Assembly (NCBI RefSeq): GCF_002001105.1
Contig: NZ_MUNP01000063.1
Coordinates: 1-50,636, forward strand
Reading direction: 5' to 3'
DNA length: 50,636 bases
Origin: Rhodanobacter sp. C06
GTDB lineage: Bacteria > Pseudomonadota > Gammaproteobacteria > Xanthomonadales > Rhodanobacteraceae
The notes under the pieces: generated by a model
Told to the model about the DNA's origin: nothing
Databases searched by the model: none
Seen by the model: the letters and a program-made list of their open reading frames with translations, nothing else
Part shown: piece after piece, positions 1-9,100 of the stretch
How the letters are laid out: every line of letters starts with the position of its first letter
Numbering within the stretch: the first letter of the stretch is position 1
Program-made: the position numbers and the translations under genes

Positions 1-130
1 CACGTAGCAGGCCGCGAAGCACTGACGCGCAGTACGAAGCACCAGAAAATCCCCAGCACCGGCAGTCGCCCGAAAGCCCAGGGCAGAAGCGTCATGCACC
101 CGGCTTGACGGGGAAGTCTCCTACGGACTG

Positions 131-137
131 GTTAGGG
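131..137 (-). repeat. attC core half-site (R'') of the 132-425 cassette; partner site not seen
   Basis: GTTAGGG on the + strand is the same core as in the attC at 680-736, and the bases to its left (ACGGACTG) resemble the clear attC sites. The expected second core (CCCTAAC on + strand) is not found between base 1 and 131. Either this attC is long and ends outside the window, or its second core has decayed. Confidence 0.5.
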
Positions 138-425
138 CGCACCGCCGCCACCGCTTTCACGCCAGTCGATAACGTGCATTGCCCAATTTCGATTGCTGTT
201 GTCGATGTAGCAACAGATGCTTCGTTCAACGCAAAAGATGCCAGCAAAAAGCCAGAGCCAATCTTTGTGGCCCGATACGAATGCCCCGCCTATCGCGCAG
301 CCAAAAATCGCGTACTGCCAAAAAAGCTGACGCCAAGTATCTCTGTTGTAATGCTGCTGCAGAGCAGCGTATACCTCCGTCTTGTCACCGTAGGCGTGAA
401 GGTTCTTGTGCTCAAGCTTCGCCAT
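132..425 (-). CDS. Cassette-encoded small membrane protein, unknown function
   Basis: A 97-residue product with ATG start and a strong ribosome binding site (GGGAGGAG) a few bases upstream, immediately after an attC core at 441-447, as expected for a gene cassette. Two hydrophobic stretches (about residues 35-53 and 56-73) suggest a two-helix inner-membrane protein. The C-terminal end is Gly-rich and low-complexity, and the stop is the TAA inside the next attC core (GTTAGGG on the + strand at 131-137). The family is not recognised. It is the most distal fully visible cassette gene. Confidence 0.6.
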   Translation of the reverse strand: MAKLEHKNLHAYGDKTEVYAALQQHYNRDTWRQLFWQYAIFGCAIGGAFVSGHKDWLWLFAGIFCVERSICCYIDNSNRNWAMHVIDWRESGGGGAP

Positions 426-440
426 AATCTCCTCCCTGCA

Positions 441-480
441 CCCTAACGCCTAAGCTAGCAAAGTCACTGCAAGTTATAAA
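441..480 (-). repeat. Degenerate or truncated attC region after the 464-646 cassette
   Basis: CCCTAAC at 441-447 is a good R' core and marks the boundary with the next cassette. The complementary R'' core is not obvious; the best candidate is GTTATAA at 473-479, which breaks the consensus. The spacing (about 39 bp) would be shorter than the three clear 57-bp attC sites in this array. It looks like a damaged recombination site that would lock the two distal cassettes together. Confidence 0.4.
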
Positions 481-646
481 ATCCGTTTCCATCAAGCCCG
501 GACGCCGGCACTTCTTTCTCCGATCGCGCGTCAATGACGCCCCCGGCACTCTCTATAGCCTCACGCGTTGCGGGACGCAGTGAGCGTTGGTTCTGCCCCG
601 ATGCAGGGTCGAACTTGATGAAATAGTAAACCTTTACATTTTCCAC
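464..646 (-). CDS. Cassette-encoded 60-aa protein, unknown function
   Basis: A short gene using GTG as start, supported by a very good ribosome binding site (GGAGGTGA) seven or so bases upstream and lying directly after the attC at 680-736. The product begins MENVKVYYFIKFDP and reads as a small soluble protein: a beta-strand-like N-terminus, then a polar helix rich in Arg and Glu. It ends at a TGA before the next core site at 441-447, unlike the other cassettes, which end inside the attC. I do not recognise the family. Confidence 0.6.
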   Translation of the reverse strand: MENVKVYYFIKFDPASGQNQRSLRPATREAIESAGGVIDARSEKEVPASGLDGNGFYNLQ

Positions 647-679
647 GAGTCACCTCCAAAAATGGGAAGCTCACTTGCG

Positions 680-736
680 CCCTAACGCTGGAGTTGAGCG
701 GCGGCGGAGCCGTCCGCCTCGGACGACTGGTTAGGG
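680..736 (-). repeat. attC site (57 bp) of the 682-1200 cassette
   Basis: Bounded by CCCTAAC (680-686) and GTTAGGG (730-736), which are exact inverted complements. Between them is an imperfect hairpin with arms GGCGGCGGAGCC and related sequence. It is nearly identical to the attC sites at 1208-1264 and 1553-1609. On the bottom strand it reads in the classic order R'' - L'' - L' - R'. The layout closely resembles the 60-bp attC family of aadA-type cassettes. Confidence 0.88.
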
Positions 737-1200
737 GCCACGGTAGCAGCAACCGAGCTGAAAACGCGCCTTAACTCGACCTCGCCCTTGGGAACCCAAG
801 GCTTCCCATGTGATGCGAAAGTACCGCCGGAATCCGTTTTGACCCAATGAAAGACGACTTCCGCCTGTACCACTCGCTTTGTGCCAGGACCATGGCGCAT
901 CACGCCGTTTACCAACAGTTGCTCGAAGCGACCTACGGACCCGTCAATGTCGCTTTGCTTGACGCCGAGTTGCACCCAACAATTTGTGTTTGTTGGATCT
1001 ATGAGGAAAGCACCGTGACGGAAGTCGGTGGAGTACAACGCCAATGTTCTGTAGATACGTCCATCGTGTTCAGGGCCGAAATGTGTGAGCTCACAAACCG
1101 ACGCTTGTGCCAGACGCTCATGGCTTGAGTGAGCGACAGAAGGAAGACAGACGGCCCCGAGCAAGGCGATAAAGAGGCAGGCCAAACCGCTACGTTCCAT
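682..1200 (-). CDS. Cassette-encoded exported protein, unknown function
   Basis: A 172-residue protein starting at an ATG 19 bases inside its cassette. Residues 1-23 form a signal peptide (positively charged start, hydrophobic core LACLFIALLGAVCL, then VAHS), so the product is predicted to be periplasmic or secreted. The body is mixed alpha/beta with Cys residues near 36 and 74. It has no stop before the attC: the frame runs through the R'' core and hairpin and stops at the TAG in the R' core (682-684), so about the last 16 residues are attC-encoded. The family is not recognised. The ribosome binding site is weak (AGGGG). Confidence 0.6.
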   Translation of the reverse strand: MERSGLACLFIALLGAVCLPSVAHSSHERLAQASVCELTHFGPEHDGRIYRTLALYSTDFRHGAFLIDPTNTNCWVQLGVKQSDIDGSVGRFEQLLVNGVMRHGPGTKRVVQAEVVFHWVKTDSGGTFASHGKPWVPKGEVELRRVFSSVAATVAPNQSSEADGSAAAQLQR

Positions 1201-1207
1201 GAGTGGC

Positions 1208-1264
1208 CCCTAACGCTGGAGTTAAGCGGCGGCGAAGCCGTCCGCCTTGAACGAGTAGTTAGAG
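1208..1264 (-). repeat. attC site (57 bp) of the 1259-1540 cassette
   Basis: Runs from CCCTAAC (1208-1214) to GTTAGAG (1258-1264) with the same internal hairpin (AGCGGCGGCG / GCCGTCCGCC) as its neighbours. The outermost core base pairs are not perfectly complementary, as is common when R' was contributed by a previous neighbour during insertion. Confidence 0.88.
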
Positions 1265-1540
1265 CCTAGCCTGCAACAATGCTGCTTGGCTTTGAAGGCC
1301 CATGTTTACAGCAGCACAATGTAACTCGGCCCAGAACTCCTTGGGGCTGCCGCAGAGCTCACCAAGTTCTATAGCGTCGTTGAGGGCAAGACCGAGTTCG
1401 TTGTGGTGCAAGAATTCCTGCAGCGATAGCCAGCAAGCCTCAGCGTCTTGGCTTGGCAGTACCTGCGGCAAGTAGAAGCGACTTGCAGCGAGGTATCGAA
1501 GGGTTTTGGCGTGCGATGCCTTCAATTCAATTGGCGACAT
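1259..1540 (-). CDS. Cassette-encoded small protein, possible MafI-type immunity protein
   Basis: A 93-residue soluble, mostly helical protein. ATG start with ribosome binding site AGGTGA; the stop is the TAA in the attC core at 1258-1264. The segment LQEFLHHNELGLALNDAIEL, followed by a helix with EFWAEL and NMGL, resembles the small helical proteins annotated as MafI-family immunity proteins, where a HNE-G-AL motif is typical. That match is from memory of the family pattern and is tentative. No toxin gene lies beside it, as would be expected if the cassette is a free-standing immunity gene. Confidence 0.6.
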   Translation of the reverse strand: MSPIELKASHAKTLRYLAASRFYLPQVLPSQDAEACWLSLQEFLHHNELGLALNDAIELGELCGSPKEFWAELHCAAVNMGLQSQAALLQARL

Positions 1541-1552
1541 TGTTCACCTGGG

Positions 1553-1609
1553 CTCTAACGCTGGAGTTAAGCGGCGGCGTAGCCGTCCGCCTTGAACGAA
1601 TTGTTAGAA
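1553..1609 (-). repeat. attC site (57 bp) of the first cassette (1604-1936)
   Basis: Core sequences CTCTAAC (1553-1559) and GTTAGAA (1603-1609) enclose a hairpin whose apical bases (GTAGCC) differ from the two sister sites (GAAGCC and GGAGCC) while the stem is conserved. This is the pattern expected when structure, not loop sequence, is under selection for bottom-strand recombination. Confidence 0.88.
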
Positions 1610-1936
1610 CTCTTGCGAATGCGCCCAAGCAAGTAACGCTTTTGCTGATTCCATTGCCCAAGCTGTGTAGTGCTGCTCAGCCGCTTCGCGCTCTTGATCG
1701 TAACTTACAAGCGCATCAGGCGCCCACAACTCACGTACTGAGCCCAGCGGAAATTGGTCAGTCTCTGAGTCGATGCCGACGAACGGAATAAACAAAGGGT
1801 TGTTCTCCTGCCCCAGGGCAACGCGGCTTGACGTGACGATGCGAGACGCCTCAACGACACCGATGCCAGAAGCGAGCAACAGTTCAAGTGCTTCGCTGAG
1901 GGTCGAAAGACTCTGCAATTTCTGTGTACTGCTCAT
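1604..1936 (-). CDS. Cassette-encoded protein, first cassette of the array, unknown function
   Basis: A 110-residue soluble protein. As the gene next to attI it is the most recently insertable position and the one closest to any cassette promoter. The ATG lies four bases after the GTTAGAA recombination core and no convincing ribosome binding site is present between them, so translation may be weak or leader-dependent. The stop is the TAA of the attC core at 1603-1609. The sequence is helical at both ends with a central GIDSETDQFPLGSVRELWAP stretch. I do not recognise the family. Confidence 0.6.
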   Translation of the reverse strand: MSSTQKLQSLSTLSEALELLLASGIGVVEASRIVTSSRVALGQENNPLFIPFVGIDSETDQFPLGSVRELWAPDALVSYDQEREAAEQHYTAWAMESAKALLAWAHSQEF

Positions 1937-1939
1937 GAG

Positions 1940-2107
1940 TTCTAACGCTTAGTAGACCCCGGATCGGGGCATATGCACCGGATGTTCAGCTTTCGGCTGT
2001 CCTTGGTCAAGCGGGCGAATCCTACACGCGAACAAGGGGTTGCCGGATGGCGGCGGCACCGGGCAGCGGGTGATGCTCACGTTGCATATCCCACGGAGCG
2101 AGGCGCT
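1940..2107 (-). other. attI region and intergenic control region between intI and the first cassette
   Basis: The junction core TTCTAAC (1940-1946; GTTAGAA on the cassette strand) marks where the first cassette joined. To its right are about 160 bp up to the integrase ATG, which must hold attI, the integrase promoter and possibly a cassette promoter (Pc). A small hairpin CCCC-GGATC-GGGG lies at 1957-1969. On the cassette strand a TTGACC (2005-2010) could be a Pc -35 box, but no good -10 box follows at 17 bp. The exact attI limits cannot be set by eye. Confidence 0.55.
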
Positions 2108-3115
2108 ATGTCTTATCCCCCACTATCGACGGTGATAGCAGGGACTCGTCCGGGGGCGCCAGCGCCGCGTCTGCTGGACGAAGTTCGGCGACGTTTGCGG
2201 CTCAAGCACTACAGCTTGCGTACCGAGGCCATCTATGTGGGATGGATACGTCGGTTCATCCTGGTGAACGGGAAGCGCCATCCGCGCGACATGGGGGCGG
2301 TGGAGGTGGAGGGCTTCCTGTCCGCCCTGGCCGTGCGCGGAAGGGTGGCGGCCAGCACGCAGAACCAGGCGCTGTCGGCGCTGCTTTTCCTTTATCGGGA
2401 AGTGTTGCGGATCGAGCTGCCATGGATGGAGACGATGGTGCGCGCGAAGCGCTCGCAGCACGTCCCGACGGTGTTGGCGCGCGAGGAGGTGCAGGCCTTG
2501 CTGGCGCAGCTGGAAGGGCGCCCGTGGCTGTTGGCAAGCCTGTTGTACGGCACCGGCATGCGCCTGATGGAATGCATGCGGCTGCGGGTGAAGGATGTGG
2601 ATTTTTCCCGCAACGAAATCACCGTGCGCGACGGCAAGGGTGGCAAGGACAGGCGCACGGTGTTGCCCAGGCGGCTGGTCGAGCCGTTGCAACGCGAGAT
2701 CGAGCGCGCCCATGTCTTGCATGAAGCCGATCTGCACGCGGGTTTCGGCCAGGCCCGCCTGCCGCATGCACTGGCCCGCAAGTACCCACGCGCCGGGCGC
2801 GAGTTCGGCTGGCAGTTCGTGTTTCCTTCGGCGCAGCGCTCGATCGATCCGCTGGACGGCGTGGAGCGTCGGCACCACTTCGACGAGGCGCTGCTGTCGC
2901 GCGCCATGAAAAGCGCCTGTCGCCGTGCGGGCATCGTCAAGCCGGTGAGCGCGCACACGCTGCGCCATTCGTTCGCCACGCATCTGCTGGAGTCGGGCTA
3001 CGACATCCGAACGGTGCAGGAGTTGCTCGGCCACAAGGATGTGGCAACCACCCAGATCTACACGCACGTGCTCAATCGGGGCGGAAACGGTGTGCTGAGT
3101 CCGCTGGATCGCTGA
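2108..3115 (+). CDS. intI: Integron integrase IntI (tyrosine recombinase), apparently intact
   Basis: Catalyses attI x attC recombination, inserting and excising cassettes. It is 335 aa with this start, the usual IntI length; the upstream in-frame ATG at 1973 would add 45 unlikely residues, whereas ATG 2108 has a GGAGCGAGG-like ribosome site and the normal N-terminus ([20 protein letters not shown]). Residues about 20-105 are the SAM-like core-binding domain. Catalytic residues are visible: R152 (TGMRLME), K180 or K177 (GKGGK), H283 and R286 (HTLRHSF), H309 (LLGHKD) and nucleophile Y318 (IYTH). Residues about 215-240 ([20 protein letters not shown]) are the extra helix region that separates IntI from XerC/D. 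No frameshift or stop interrupts it. It converges on the glucan synthase gene. Confidence 0.95.
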   Translation: MSYPPLSTVIAGTRPGAPAPRLLDEVRRRLRLKHYSLRTEAIYVGWIRRFILVNGKRHPRDMGAVEVEGFLSALAVRGRVAASTQNQALSALLFLYREVLRIELPWMETMVRAKRSQHVPTVLAREEVQALLAQLEGRPWLLASLLYGTGMRLMECMRLRVKDVDFSRNEITVRDGKGGKDRRTVLPRRLVEPLQREIERAHVLHEADLHAGFGQARLPHALARKYPRAGREFGWQFVFPSAQRSIDPLDGVERRHHFDEALLSRAMKSACRRAGIVKPVSAHTLRHSFATHLLESGYDIRTVQELLGHKDVATTQIYTHVLNRGGNGVLSPLDR

Positions 3116-3130
3116 GCGGGCGAGGGCGAT

Positions 3131-6100
3131 TCACTCCCTCCGCGGATGCTCGATGTCGACGCGATGCTCCACGCCGTCGTCGTGCAGCGGAATGCCGCCG
3201 TCCGCCTGCGGCACGCCATCCAGCCGTACGCTGCCTGCCGTGCCGGCGTCGCACTGCCGCACGCGGATGCGGTACGGCGTGCTGCGGTGGCGGTAGTCGA
3301 GTTCGTAGCCGTCCCATTCGGGGGGTAGCAGCGGGACGAGGCGCAGCTTGCCGGCGTCGAGGCGCAGGCCGAGCAGGGATTCGACCAGCAGGCGGTACAG
3401 CCAGCCGGCGGAGCCGGTGTACCAGCTCCAGCCGCCGCGGCCGGTGTGCGGTGCCACCGCGTAGACATCGGCGCAGACCACATAGGGTTCGACCTTGTAG
3501 ATGTCCACTTGCGTGGCGTCCTCGCCGCGGCGGGTGGGGGCGATCATGCGCGCGAGCTCCCAGGCGCGCGCGGCGTCGCCGAGCTTCGCGAACGCCATCG
3601 CGGCCCAGATCGCGGCGTGGGTGTACTGGCCGCCGTTCTCGCGCACGCCGGGCAGGTAACCCTTGATGTAGCCGGGGTCGAGCGCGGATTTGTCGAACGG
3701 CGGGTCGAGCAGTTGCACCAGGCCGGCGTCGCGGCGCACCAGGTGGCGGTCCAGCGCGTCCATTGCCTGGCGCTGGCGTTCCGGTTCGCCCGCGCCCGAG
3801 AGTACCGACCAGCTCTGCGCGATGGAGTCGATGCGGCATTCCTCGTTGGCGTGGGCGCCCAGCGGCGTGCCGTCGTCGAACCAGGCGCGGCGATACCAGG
3901 CGCCGTCCCAGGCATGCCGTTCCAGCGCGGTGCGCAGCGTGGCGATCTCGTCGCGGCAGCGCCGCGCGAAACCGGCGTCGGCGTGCAGCGCGGCGACTTC
4001 GGCGAAGTCGGCCAGCAGCGCGCATTCGAACCAGCCCAGCCACACGCTTTCGCCGATGCCGCGCTCGCCCACGCGGTTCATGCCGTCGTTCCAGTCGCCG
4101 CTGCCGATCAGCGGCAGGCCGTGCGGGCCTCGCGCGGCGAGGCCGCGTTCGATCGCGCGCACGCAGTGGCGGTACAGCGGCTCGGTCAGCGGCGAGTGCT
4201 GCGGCAGGTCGTAGTACGACTCCTCGTCGTCGTGCAGCGCGCGGCCCTCGATGTAGCCGACGACCTCGTCCAGCACCGCGCGGTCGCCGCTGGCCAGCAC
4301 GTAGCGCGCGACGGCCAGCGGCAGCCACAGGTAGTCGTCGGAGCAGCGCGTGCGCACGCCGCGGTCCAGCGGCGGGTGCCACCAGTGCAGCACGTCGCCC
4401 TCGGGGAACTGGTGCGCGGCGCACAGCAGCAGCTGGCTGCGCGCGAGTTCCGGCGCGGCGTGCAGCAAGGCCATGGAATCCTGCAGCTGGTCGCGGAAGC
4501 CGAACGCGCCGCCCGACTGGTAGTAGCCGCTGCGCGCCCAGACGCGGCAGGCCAGCGCCTGGTACGGCAGCCAACCGTTCGCGAGCACGTCCAGCGCGGG
4601 CTCGGGCGTGCGTACCTGCACCGCGCCCAGGATGCGATCCCATTGCGCATGCACCTGGTCCAGCGCTTCGGCCGCTGCGGCGCCGCCGCGGTAGCGTTGC
4701 GCCAGCGCGGCGGCATCGGCGGCGTCGCGGCCCGCGCCGAGGCGGATCGTCACGCTGCGCTCCTCGCCGTCGTCCAGCGCGAGCCGGCCCTGCATTGCGC
4801 CGCAGGGGTCCAGCCCCGCGCCGAGCCGGCCGGAGAGCTGCGCGCGGCCCAGCGCGGCGGGCGCGGCGAGGCTGCCGTTGCGGCCGATGAATTCGCTGCG
4901 GTCGCCGCCCAGGCTGCGCTCCTCGGCGTCGAGGTCGAGGAAAGCCACGCGGCCGGGGAATTCGGCGTTGTACGCGTTGCGCGCGAGCAGGGCGCCGCTG
5001 CGCGGCTCGACCTCGGTGACCACGTGCATCGCGGTCTTCTCGCGCAGGTCGCCGAGCAGCCATTCCACGTAGGCGGTGACGGATAGCCGGCGCGTGCGGC
5101 CGGACTGGTTGCGCAGTTTCAGCATGCAGAATTTCAGCGGCGCATCGACCGCCACGAACACCGTGAGCTCGCTGCGGATGCCGTCCTCGACGTGCTCGAA
5201 CACGGTGTAGCCGAAGCCGTGCCGGGTCACGTAGCGGCCGCTGCCGCGACAGGGCAGCGGGCTGGGCGACCAGCAGCGACCGTCGTCCTCGTCGCGCAGG
5301 TACAGCGCCTCGCCGGCGCCGTCGCCCACCGGGTCGTTGGACCAGGGCGTGAGGCGGAACTCGTGCGCGTTCTCGCTCCAGGTGTAGGCGCCGCCGCTCT
5401 CGGAGAGCACCGTGCCGAACTGCGGGTTCGCCAGCACGTTCGCCCACGGCGCGGGCGTGGGCCGGCCGGGGTCGAGCACGATCACGTACTCGCGGCCGTC
5501 GGCGGCGAAGTGGCCGGGCGGCAGCTGCGGCAGCGCGTCGTTCGCGGGCGGCACGGCCGGCACGGCGCGGCGCACCCATTCCGGCACCAGCGGCGGCAGC
5601 GTGGCTTCCACCCGGCGCCGCTGCACCTGCTCGGCGAGGCTGCCGCGATGGTCGGCCAGCACGATGCGCGCGGCGGCCAGCATCACGAGGCGGTCCTCGC
5701 CGGAGAGCAACTGGGCGGGGCGCACGAAGATGCCGCCGGGGCGGTCGAGCAGGGCCGCCTCGCTGCCCGAGGAGACCAGGCCGAGGATCGCGTCCTGCAG
5801 CTCCTGGCGGTAGCCGGCGCGGTCCTCGTTCCAGATCACCAGGTCCACCACCAGCCCTTTCAGCCGCCAATACGCGTGCGCCTGCAGCAGCTGGCGCACC
5901 AGCTCGATGCGCGCGGGGTCGGCGATGCTGAGCAGCACGATCGGCAGGTCGCCGGACACACCCTGGCCCCACAGCCCGTTCTGGCCGCGGCGGTTCGCCG
6001 CCAGCACGCCGCTGTCGGCGCGCAGCATGGCGTTGGGGTAGAGGATCGCGGTGGCCATGTGTTCGTACAGCTGCGCCTCGGGCAGGCTGGCATTGAGCTG

Positions 6101-9100
6101 GCGCAGCAGCACCTGGCTGTGCGTCCAGGCGAGGTCGAACACGCGGTCGGCGAGGTGGCGGTCGCGGTACTTGCCGATCAGCCGCAGGCAGGCCTCGCGG
6201 CTGTCGGCCATGCCGGTGACCACGTCCAGCGTGGCCGACTGCTCCGGCTCCAGCGCGATGCGCACGCGGATCGCCACCACCGGATCGAGCACCGCGCCGG
6301 CGCTGCCGGACAGGGTTTCCTGCTCCATCGCCAGCGGCCGCGCCAGTTCGCGGCCACGGCCGAGGAAGCGCGCGCGGTCGGTTTCGTAGGAAATCGCCGC
6401 CACGTCGGCGCCGTGCACCGCCAGCAGGTGGCACAGCCACGGCACCGCCTCGCCGGCCGCGCGCGGGCGGCGGCTGCAGACGATGGCCTGCAACTCGGGC
6501 AGCAGCTCGGTCTCGACGAACAGCTTGCTGAAAGCGGGATGCACCGCGTCGGCCACGGGCGGCGCCAGCACCACCTCGGCGTAGGTGGTCAGCTCGATCG
6601 TGCGACGCGTGCGGCCGCGGTTGGTGAGGCGGGTGCGGCGCAGCTCGATGTCGTCCTCCGGCGACACCACGATCTCGGTGTGCGCGTCGAACTCGCGTTC
6701 GCGCACGCGGAACTCGGCGCGGGCGTCGGAGAAGATTGCCTCGTACAGCTCGGTCTTGCGGCACACCGGCTGCCAGGCCACCGACCAGTACGTGCCGCTG
6801 GCCACGTCGCGCAGGTAGCCGAACATGCCCCAGTGATCGCGCGTGACGTCCGCCTGCCAGCGCGTCACCGCCAGTTCGCGGCAGCGGCTGTAGCCGCCGC
6901 CCGCGCTGGACACCATCACGTGGTAGCGGCCGTTGGACAGCAGCTGCAGCGCGGGGCGCGGCCGGTTCGGGTCGATGAACACGCGCAGCCGCGCCTCGGC
7001 GGTGCGCGGGCCTTCGGCCAGTTCGGGGAAGCCGGTGGCGTGCAGGTATTCCGCCGCGGTGCGCGGCACGCGCTCCTGCAGCAGCAGGCAGGTGGCGCGG
7101 AACTGCGGGTCGGCGGCGAAGCGCCGCTGCATCGGCTGGCCGAGCAAGGCGTGGTCCAGCGCCAGCAGGCCCATGCCCTGGTGGTGCGACATGAACGAGC
7201 GCACCACCACGCTGTCCTGCCCGCGCGGCACGCGCGCCGGCGTGCAGTCCAGCGCCTCGTACATGCCGTAGCGGCCGGCCAGGCCCAGCGCGGCGAGTTG
7301 CTGCAGGTTCCGCGCGGCGGCGGCGGGCGCCACCATCGCGGCGAGCATGCTGGCGTAGGGCGCGATCACCACGTCGTCGCCCAGCCCGCGCTTCAGCCCC
7401 AGCCCCGGCACGCCGAACGCGCGGTACTGGTAGTTGAGGTGGGCGTCGAACGCGTTGTAGCCGGATTCGGACACGCCCCACGGCAGGGCCAGCCGGCGGC
7501 CGTAGTCGATCTGCCGCGTCACCGCGGCGCGGCAGCTCTGGTCGAGCAGGCTGCCCTCGTAGCCGGGCATCACCAGCGCCGGCATCAGGTACTCGAACAT
7601 CGAGCCGGTCCACGACAGCAGCACCGGCTCGCCGTCGCTGGTGGCGAGCAGGCGGCCGAGCGTGAACCAGTTGTCCTGCGGCAGCTGGCCCTGCGCGATC
7701 GCCACGAAGCTGGCCAGCCGCGCCTCGGAGGCGAGCAGGTCGTAATAGCCGGCGTCGAGCCGGCGTTCGTCCACGTTGTAGCCGATCGCCAGCAGGTCGC
7801 GCGCGCCGTCGTACAGGAAGCGCCAGTCCATCTGCGCCAGCGCGGCGGCCTGCTGCGCCAGCTGCTCGATGCGCGCGATGCGCTCGCGCGCCTGTTCGCG
7901 GCGCTGTTCGGCCTGCGCGGTGCCCGGCCAGCACAACGGTTCGATGCGCGCGAGCTGGCGCAGGCTGGGGATGCCGTGGAAGCCGCCGTCGTCGTCCGCG
8001 GGCGGGTCGAGGTGGAAGGCCTGCGTTTCCTCCAGCAGTTCGCGGCATTGCGCCTGCAGCGCGGCGAGCCAGAATGCGGCTTCCTCGTCGTCCGGCGCGG
8101 CGAGCGCCTGCGCCTGCGCGTGCTGGCGTTCCAGCACCGCCAGCGCCGCGCCGGTGGTGGCGGGCGGCGCGGCCAGCGTGGCGTCGAGCTCGCGCAGCGG
8201 TGTGGCGGCGACATCTCCCTGCGGCCATACGCTTTCCAGCACGCGCCAGGCATCGCGCAGGCCACGTAGCGCGGCGTCGCGGAACACCGGTTCGTTGACG
8301 AGTTCCAGCAGGCCGGGACGCAGGGTGAGCAGGTGGCCGGCGAGGTTGCCGCTGTCCACCGCCGACACGTACAGCGGCGGCAGCGGCTGCAGGCTCCGTG
8401 TGTCGTACCAGTTGTACCAGTGGCCGCGGTGGCGCGGCAGCGCCTGCAACGTGTCCAGCGTGTGCGCGCTGCGCTCCAGCAGCCGGCGCGTGCCCAGCCA
8501 GCCGAAGTCGTGCGCGGCGAGGTTCGCCAGCAGCGCCAGCCCGATGTTGGTGGGCGAGGTGCGTTGCGCGACCGCCGCCACCGGCGCCTCCTGGATGTTG
8601 TCCGGCGGCAGCCAGTGGTGTTCCGCGTTCACCTCGTTGTCGAAGAACGCCCAGGTGCGGCGCGCGAGCTGGCGCAGGAACAGCCGTTGCGTGGCGTTCG
8701 GCGCGGCCATGCGCGCGCGCCGCGGCAGGCCGATCCACCACGCCAGCGTGGGCGCGAGCAGCCACAGCACCAGCAGCGGCGCGGCCACCGGCAGCGCGAC
8801 CGGGCGCCTGGCGATGAGCAGTGCGCCCAGCAGCACCGCCACGCACGGCGCGATCCACAGCAGCCGCCACAACGCGGCCGGCGTGTGGCGGCTGGAACGC
8901 GCCACCTCGGCCGAGCTGCGCCATTGCAGCAGGTGGCGATGGCTGGCCGCCATGCGCCACAGCGTGCGAGCGATCGCGTCGAGGCTGTACAGCGCCTCGT
9001 GCGGCAGCCATGCGAGGTGCAGCGCGATGCGGCCGAGGTGCTGGCTGGCGGCGGCGAAGCCCGCGCGCAGGTGCTGGTCCAGCTGCACGTCGTGCGGCTT

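Larger units (their letters stand above)
1..3115. mobile_element. Chromosomal integron (integrase, attI and leftward cassette array), open at the left edge
   Basis: A tyrosine recombinase with the integron-integrase-specific insertion reads right (2108-3115). On its left, five small genes read left, separated by attC sites. This divergent layout (intI pointing away from the array, attI between) is diagnostic of integrons. The cassette DNA is visibly less GC-rich than the flanking chromosome. The array continues past base 1, so its size is unknown. The other boundary is the integrase stop, 15 bp before the stop of the convergent glucan synthase gene. No transposon ends, IS elements or plasmid genes are visible, which fits a sedentary chromosomal integron. 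Confidence 0.9.

Noticed and set aside
1949-1955. TTAGTAG resembling half of a Xanthomonad LexA box upstream of intI
   Set aside because: The second half-site is missing and the bases are part of the cassette/attI junction, so SOS control cannot be claimed.
1973-2107. Upstream in-frame start for IntI at 1973
   Set aside because: It would add 45 residues lacking integrase similarity and lie inside the attI region; the 2108 start has a ribosome site and the family N-terminus.
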